Positions 4,121 to 6,308 of a stretch of 6,308 nucleotides of DNA are shown here, one piece after another (position 1 is the stretch's first letter; each line of letters starts with the position of its first letter). The DNA comes from JBBRUG01 sp038247995. Lineage in GTDB: Bacteria > Chloroflexota > Chloroflexia > Chloroflexales > Chloroflexaceae. The DNA is taken from the NCBI GenBank assembly GCA_038247995.1, contig JBBRUG010000338.1:1-6308 (forward strand), read 5' to 3'. Position numbers and translations under genes: made by a program. The notes under the pieces were generated by a model. It was not told the origin of the DNA. It ran no database searches and saw nothing but the letters and a program-made list of their open reading frames with translations.

Positions 4121-6100
4121 ATGCGATCGAAACGACCGTTGGCGTTTATGGTGCTTCTCGCGTTCCTCCTCACGGCCCTGCCCGTAGCCGCCGCAACCCG
4201 CATCAGCGGGCCGCTGCCGGCCTTCGGCGATGTTGTCTCCTACCGTGTGACACCCGACGGCAGTCGGGTAATCTACCTGGCCGACTCACAGATCAGTGAT
4301 AAATATGAACTGTTCAGCGCGCCGACCGACGGTTCGGTGCCGCCGGTGCGCCTGCACGCTGATCTGTTGCCTGATCGCGAACTAACCTGGTACGATCTGA
4401 CACCGAACGGGACGCGGGTGGTGTATCGGATCGGGCGCGAGGTTGGCAATCGGTCCGAGCAATTGGTGTATAGTGCGCCCAGCGATGGTTCGGTGCCTGC
4501 CACGCCGCTCCGCCTGCCCGCCGATCTGCGCGATAATACCGCCCATGGCTTCGGCACGCAGCTCAACGATACGGCGTTGATCATCGAAGCGCTGAATTTC
4601 GACCAGCGGGTCTGGGAGATTATTCGGGTCGATCTCAGCGGTGTCGCGCCGGCAGAGCGCATTGTGACTGTTCCTGTAACCGATTCTACCTATAACGCGG
4701 TGCTCGGGTTTACCCCGGATCGGAGCCGGTTGGTGTATCTGCGCGTCGATTACGCACGCGATACACACCATGCCTACAGCGTCGCCCTGGAGGGAAGTTC
4801 AGCGCCGGTGCGTCTAGATCTCGGCGAGCATACGCGCTATGTAACGCCGCTTGGTTTCAGTGGCGATGGACGGTATCTGTTGCTCGACGCCACAGGGGGC
4901 GCTGACGGTCGCAATTTGGAGAGTGTGCCGCTCGATGGAACTGCTCGGCGCATACTTACGGCGAGCGACGACGCAGATGAATGGGTTGGCGGCCTGGTGC
5001 GGATCATCGGCGGCAACACGGTTCTGTTCTTGTGTTGGCAGCCGGATACCGGCCGGAATGCGCTCTGCGGCGCGCCGATCGAAGGCCGCCAACCGGCTAG
5101 CGTGCTGATAGATACGTATGAGGTGAATATTGCTACGGCACAGTTCACGCGCGACGGTTCACGCCTGATCATGACCGGTTGGTCGGGTCAAACCTCGGTG
5201 TTCGAGCCGGCAGTCATCAGTGTGCCGCTCGATGGAAGCCGTGATGTGCAGATCTTGTATTCCAACACCACCCAGTATGCAAGTTTTGACCTGATTGGGG
5301 TGACGGCTGCGGCTGCGGTTGTTGCCCAACATGTCTTGCTTGAGGGATTGCAGCAACTTGTCGCCATTCCGCTTGCCGGCGGCGCGCCAAGGCTGCTTTC
5401 GCCGCCGCTGCTCGCGACCGATGGGCTTGCAGCGCATGCCGTAATGAGCAATGATGACCAGCGCCTGCTCTTTATCGGTCGGCCCGTCGGGCAGGCGCGC
5501 GATGATCTGTATAGTGCGCCGTTGAACGGTTCGCCCACAGCGCCGGTGCTGCTGAGTGCGCCGGATCGCGCCGACGGTGGGATCGATTCTTTTGTCCTCC
5601 GCGGGAATCGGGTAGTGCTGCAGGGCACGCTGTTGGAATCCGGTGTGATGGAGTTGTTCGGTACATCAGCCGATATATCTGGCCTGGGCTTTGATCGTTT
5701 CGCGGCGCACGCTCGCGAAGGGGCTACCCTGCCGCTCAGCGTGACGCTCTCCGCTGCGTTGCCTACGCTTGTAACCGCCGAGTACGAATTGCTGAACATC
5801 GATGATGAAATAGTCGTCAGCGGCACAATCAGCCTCGAGCCTGGGCAAACCAGCACGGTGATCCCATTAACTGTACCCGACGACAAAATCGCCAACCCCG
5901 ATCAGATGTTCACCCTACGCCTGACGAATCTTAGCGGCGCCGCTCCGCGAATCACCGCCAATCTGAACCTGATGGTGCGCGACGCCGATGCTTTTCGGGC
6001 CTGGTTTCCCCTTGTCGGCAACCAGGCTTATCATTTCTGGCCGGCGCGTGCTGATCCTGATCCGCCAATTGACGCTAACGCACAGCCCCGGCTAGAATAG
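4121..6100 (+). CDS. Secreted PD40/TolB-like beta-propeller protein with C-terminal Calx-beta domain
   Basis: No named function is recognised. The 659-residue product begins with a clear signal peptide: MRSKR, a hydrophobic core to about residue 22, and cleavage likely after the AAA at 23-25. Residues about 35-515 contain imperfect PD40/WD40-like blades. Each has a turn such as TPDGSRVIY (44-52), TPNGTRVVY (94-102), TPDRSRLVY (198-206), SGDGRYLLL (247-255), TRDGSRLIM (343-351) or SNDDQRLLF (443-451), followed by strands such as LFSAPTDGS (64-72), VYSAPSDGS (117-124) and LYSAPLNGS (463-471). Residues about 525-623 resemble a Calx-beta domain (EGATLPLSVTLS, SLEPGQTSTVIPLTVPDD, FTLRLTN, ending RDAD). 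The tail FRAWFPLVGN (625-634) is like the LPLV-type ends I recall on secreted Chloroflexota proteins. Only two cysteines (305, 316) are present, possibly a disulfide. No catalytic motif, LPXTG signal or C-terminal membrane helix is visible. A binding or adhesion role outside the cytoplasm is likely but unproven. Confidence 0.85.
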   Translation: MRSKRPLAFMVLLAFLLTALPVAAATRISGPLPAFGDVVSYRVTPDGSRVIYLADSQISDKYELFSAPTDGSVPPVRLHADLLPDRELTWYDLTPNGTRVVYRIGREVGNRSEQLVYSAPSDGSVPATPLRLPADLRDNTAHGFGTQLNDTALIIEALNFDQRVWEIIRVDLSGVAPAERIVTVPVTDSTYNAVLGFTPDRSRLVYLRVDYARDTHHAYSVALEGSSAPVRLDLGEHTRYVTPLGFSGDGRYLLLDATGGADGRNLESVPLDGTARRILTASDDADEWVGGLVRIIGGNTVLFLCWQPDTGRNALCGAPIEGRQPASVLIDTYEVNIATAQFTRDGSRLIMTGWSGQTSVFEPAVISVPLDGSRDVQILYSNTTQYASFDLIGVTAAAAVVAQHVLLEGLQQLVAIPLAGGAPRLLSPPLLATDGLAAHAVMSNDDQRLLFIGRPVGQARDDLYSAPLNGSPTAPVLLSAPDRADGGIDSFVLRGNRVVLQGTLLESGVMELFGTSADISGLGFDRFAAHAREGATLPLSVTLSAALPTLVTAEYELLNIDDEIVVSGTISLEPGQTSTVIPLTVPDDKIANPDQMFTLRLTNLSGAAPRITANLNLMVRDADAFRAWFPLVGNQAYHFWPARADPDPPIDANAQPRLE

Positions 6101-6111
6101 GGCCTCCATAT

Positions 6112-6132
6112 CAGGAGTCAGCGGTCAGAGGC
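6112..6132. repeat. Second site of the phased 7-bp repeat family
   Basis: Three consecutive 7-bp units, CAGGAGT, CAGCGGT and CAGAGGC, continue the family at 4043-4099. The shared string ATCAGGAGTCAG begins 10 bp after the propeller stop codon. The left-hand site similarly follows an ATAT-rich stretch, so the gene is bracketed by related repeats in the same orientation. Confidence 0.7.
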
Positions 6133-6195
6133 GGCCACCCTTCGATCCGTGCTGGGGGCTCGTCAGGGCTCTCAGGTGGAGGGTTTTTGCCGTTG

Positions 6196-6233
6196 CCCGC
6201 ACCCCCAACCCCGCTCCCTGCGCGGGAGCGGGG
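6196..6233. repeat. GC-rich palindromic element, copy 1, with G4 motif on the minus strand
   Basis: CCCCGCTCCC (6209-6218) and GGGAGCGGGG (6224-6233) form a perfect 10-bp stem with a 5-nt loop. The 5' flank CCCGCACCCCCAA extends the C-runs, so the minus strand of 6196-6218 reads G3-N3-G4-N2-G5-N3-G3, fitting the usual G-quadruplex rule. The quadruplex and the hairpin share the 6209-6218 arm and could not form together. Confidence 0.85.
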
Positions 6234-6270
6234 CTTCCGACAGCATCAGGACGCCGAATCTGCGGCGGCT

Positions 6271-6308
6271 CCCCCTGCTCCACGTGAGGGAGCAGGGGGC
6301 TGGGGGGA
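6271..6308. repeat. GC-rich palindromic element, copy 2, inverted and cut by the window edge
   Basis: CCCCCTGCTCC (6271-6281) and GGAGCAGGGGG (6289-6299) form a perfect 11-bp stem with a 7-nt loop, followed by CTGGGGGGA. Its reverse complement (CCCCCCAG, then CCCCCTGCTCCC) resembles copy 1 (CCCCCAA, then CCCCGCTCCC). The two are therefore diverged copies facing opposite ways, 37 bp apart. Confidence 0.85.

Larger units (their letters stand above)
6101..6308. other. Noncoding region after the propeller gene, rich in palindromes
   Basis: No coding frame is supported in these 208 bp. It holds three 7-bp repeat units (6112-6132), unremarkable sequence to about 6195, then two inverted copies of a GC-rich palindromic element up to the right edge, where the second is cut off. 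Neither hairpin is followed by a T-run, so no classical intrinsic terminator is called for the propeller gene. The only T-tract (TTTTT, 6184-6188) precedes the hairpins. Confidence 0.7.

Noticed and set aside
6209..6233. Intrinsic terminator for the propeller gene
   Set aside because: The stem is strong but no T-run follows; the nearest T-tract is upstream of the stem.

Overview
This window looks like chromosomal DNA from a GC-rich bacterium, by eye about 60% G+C. My best guess is a filamentous Chloroflexota (Chloroflexales, such as Roseiflexus or Kouleothrix relatives). The guess rests on three things: the style of the intergenic repeats (octanucleotide arrays and GC-rich palindromes), a secreted propeller/Calx-beta protein ending in an FPLV-type tail, and the general look of the proteins. 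It is recollection and inference, not a database result.

Layout. Positions 1-161 are a tandem array of the 8-bp unit GGTTCCGT (18 perfect copies, two variant units), open at the left edge. Against it lies a minus-strand fragment (164-403) of an ANT(2'')-like aminoglycoside nucleotidyltransferase. It keeps the N-terminal nucleotide-binding part but lacks more than half the protein, so it is read as a pseudogene. Positions 404-747 hold no gene, but contain a 64-bp direct repeat in two copies built partly from the related unit TTCAGTGG. Next come panB (748-1602) and panC (1618-2490), two pantothenate-synthesis genes 15 bp apart and surely co-transcribed. A minus-strand class III PLP aminotransferase of the omega-amino acid:pyruvate type (2456-3799) converges on panC, and the two coding ends overlap by 35 bp. 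A 321-bp divergent intergenic region follows, with a candidate promoter and leader hairpin for the aminotransferase and a cluster of 7-bp repeats ending in an inverted pair. The last gene (4121-6100) encodes a secreted 659-residue protein with PD40/TolB-like propeller repeats and a C-terminal Calx-beta domain. The final 208 bp contain three more units of the 7-bp repeat and two inverted copies of a GC-rich palindromic element.

How the genes fit together. PanB makes ketopantoate; PanC joins pantoate to beta-alanine. The convergent aminotransferase belongs to a family that includes beta-alanine:pyruvate aminotransferases, so it could make or consume the second PanC substrate. This is inference from family and position. 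No panD or panE is present here. The propeller protein has no visible link to pantothenate metabolism.

I see no complete mobile element, phage gene, CRISPR array, tRNA or rRNA. The unusual content is mostly in the intergenic DNA: three short-unit repeat families, a gene cut off beside one of them, and paired palindromes with a G-quadruplex motif.
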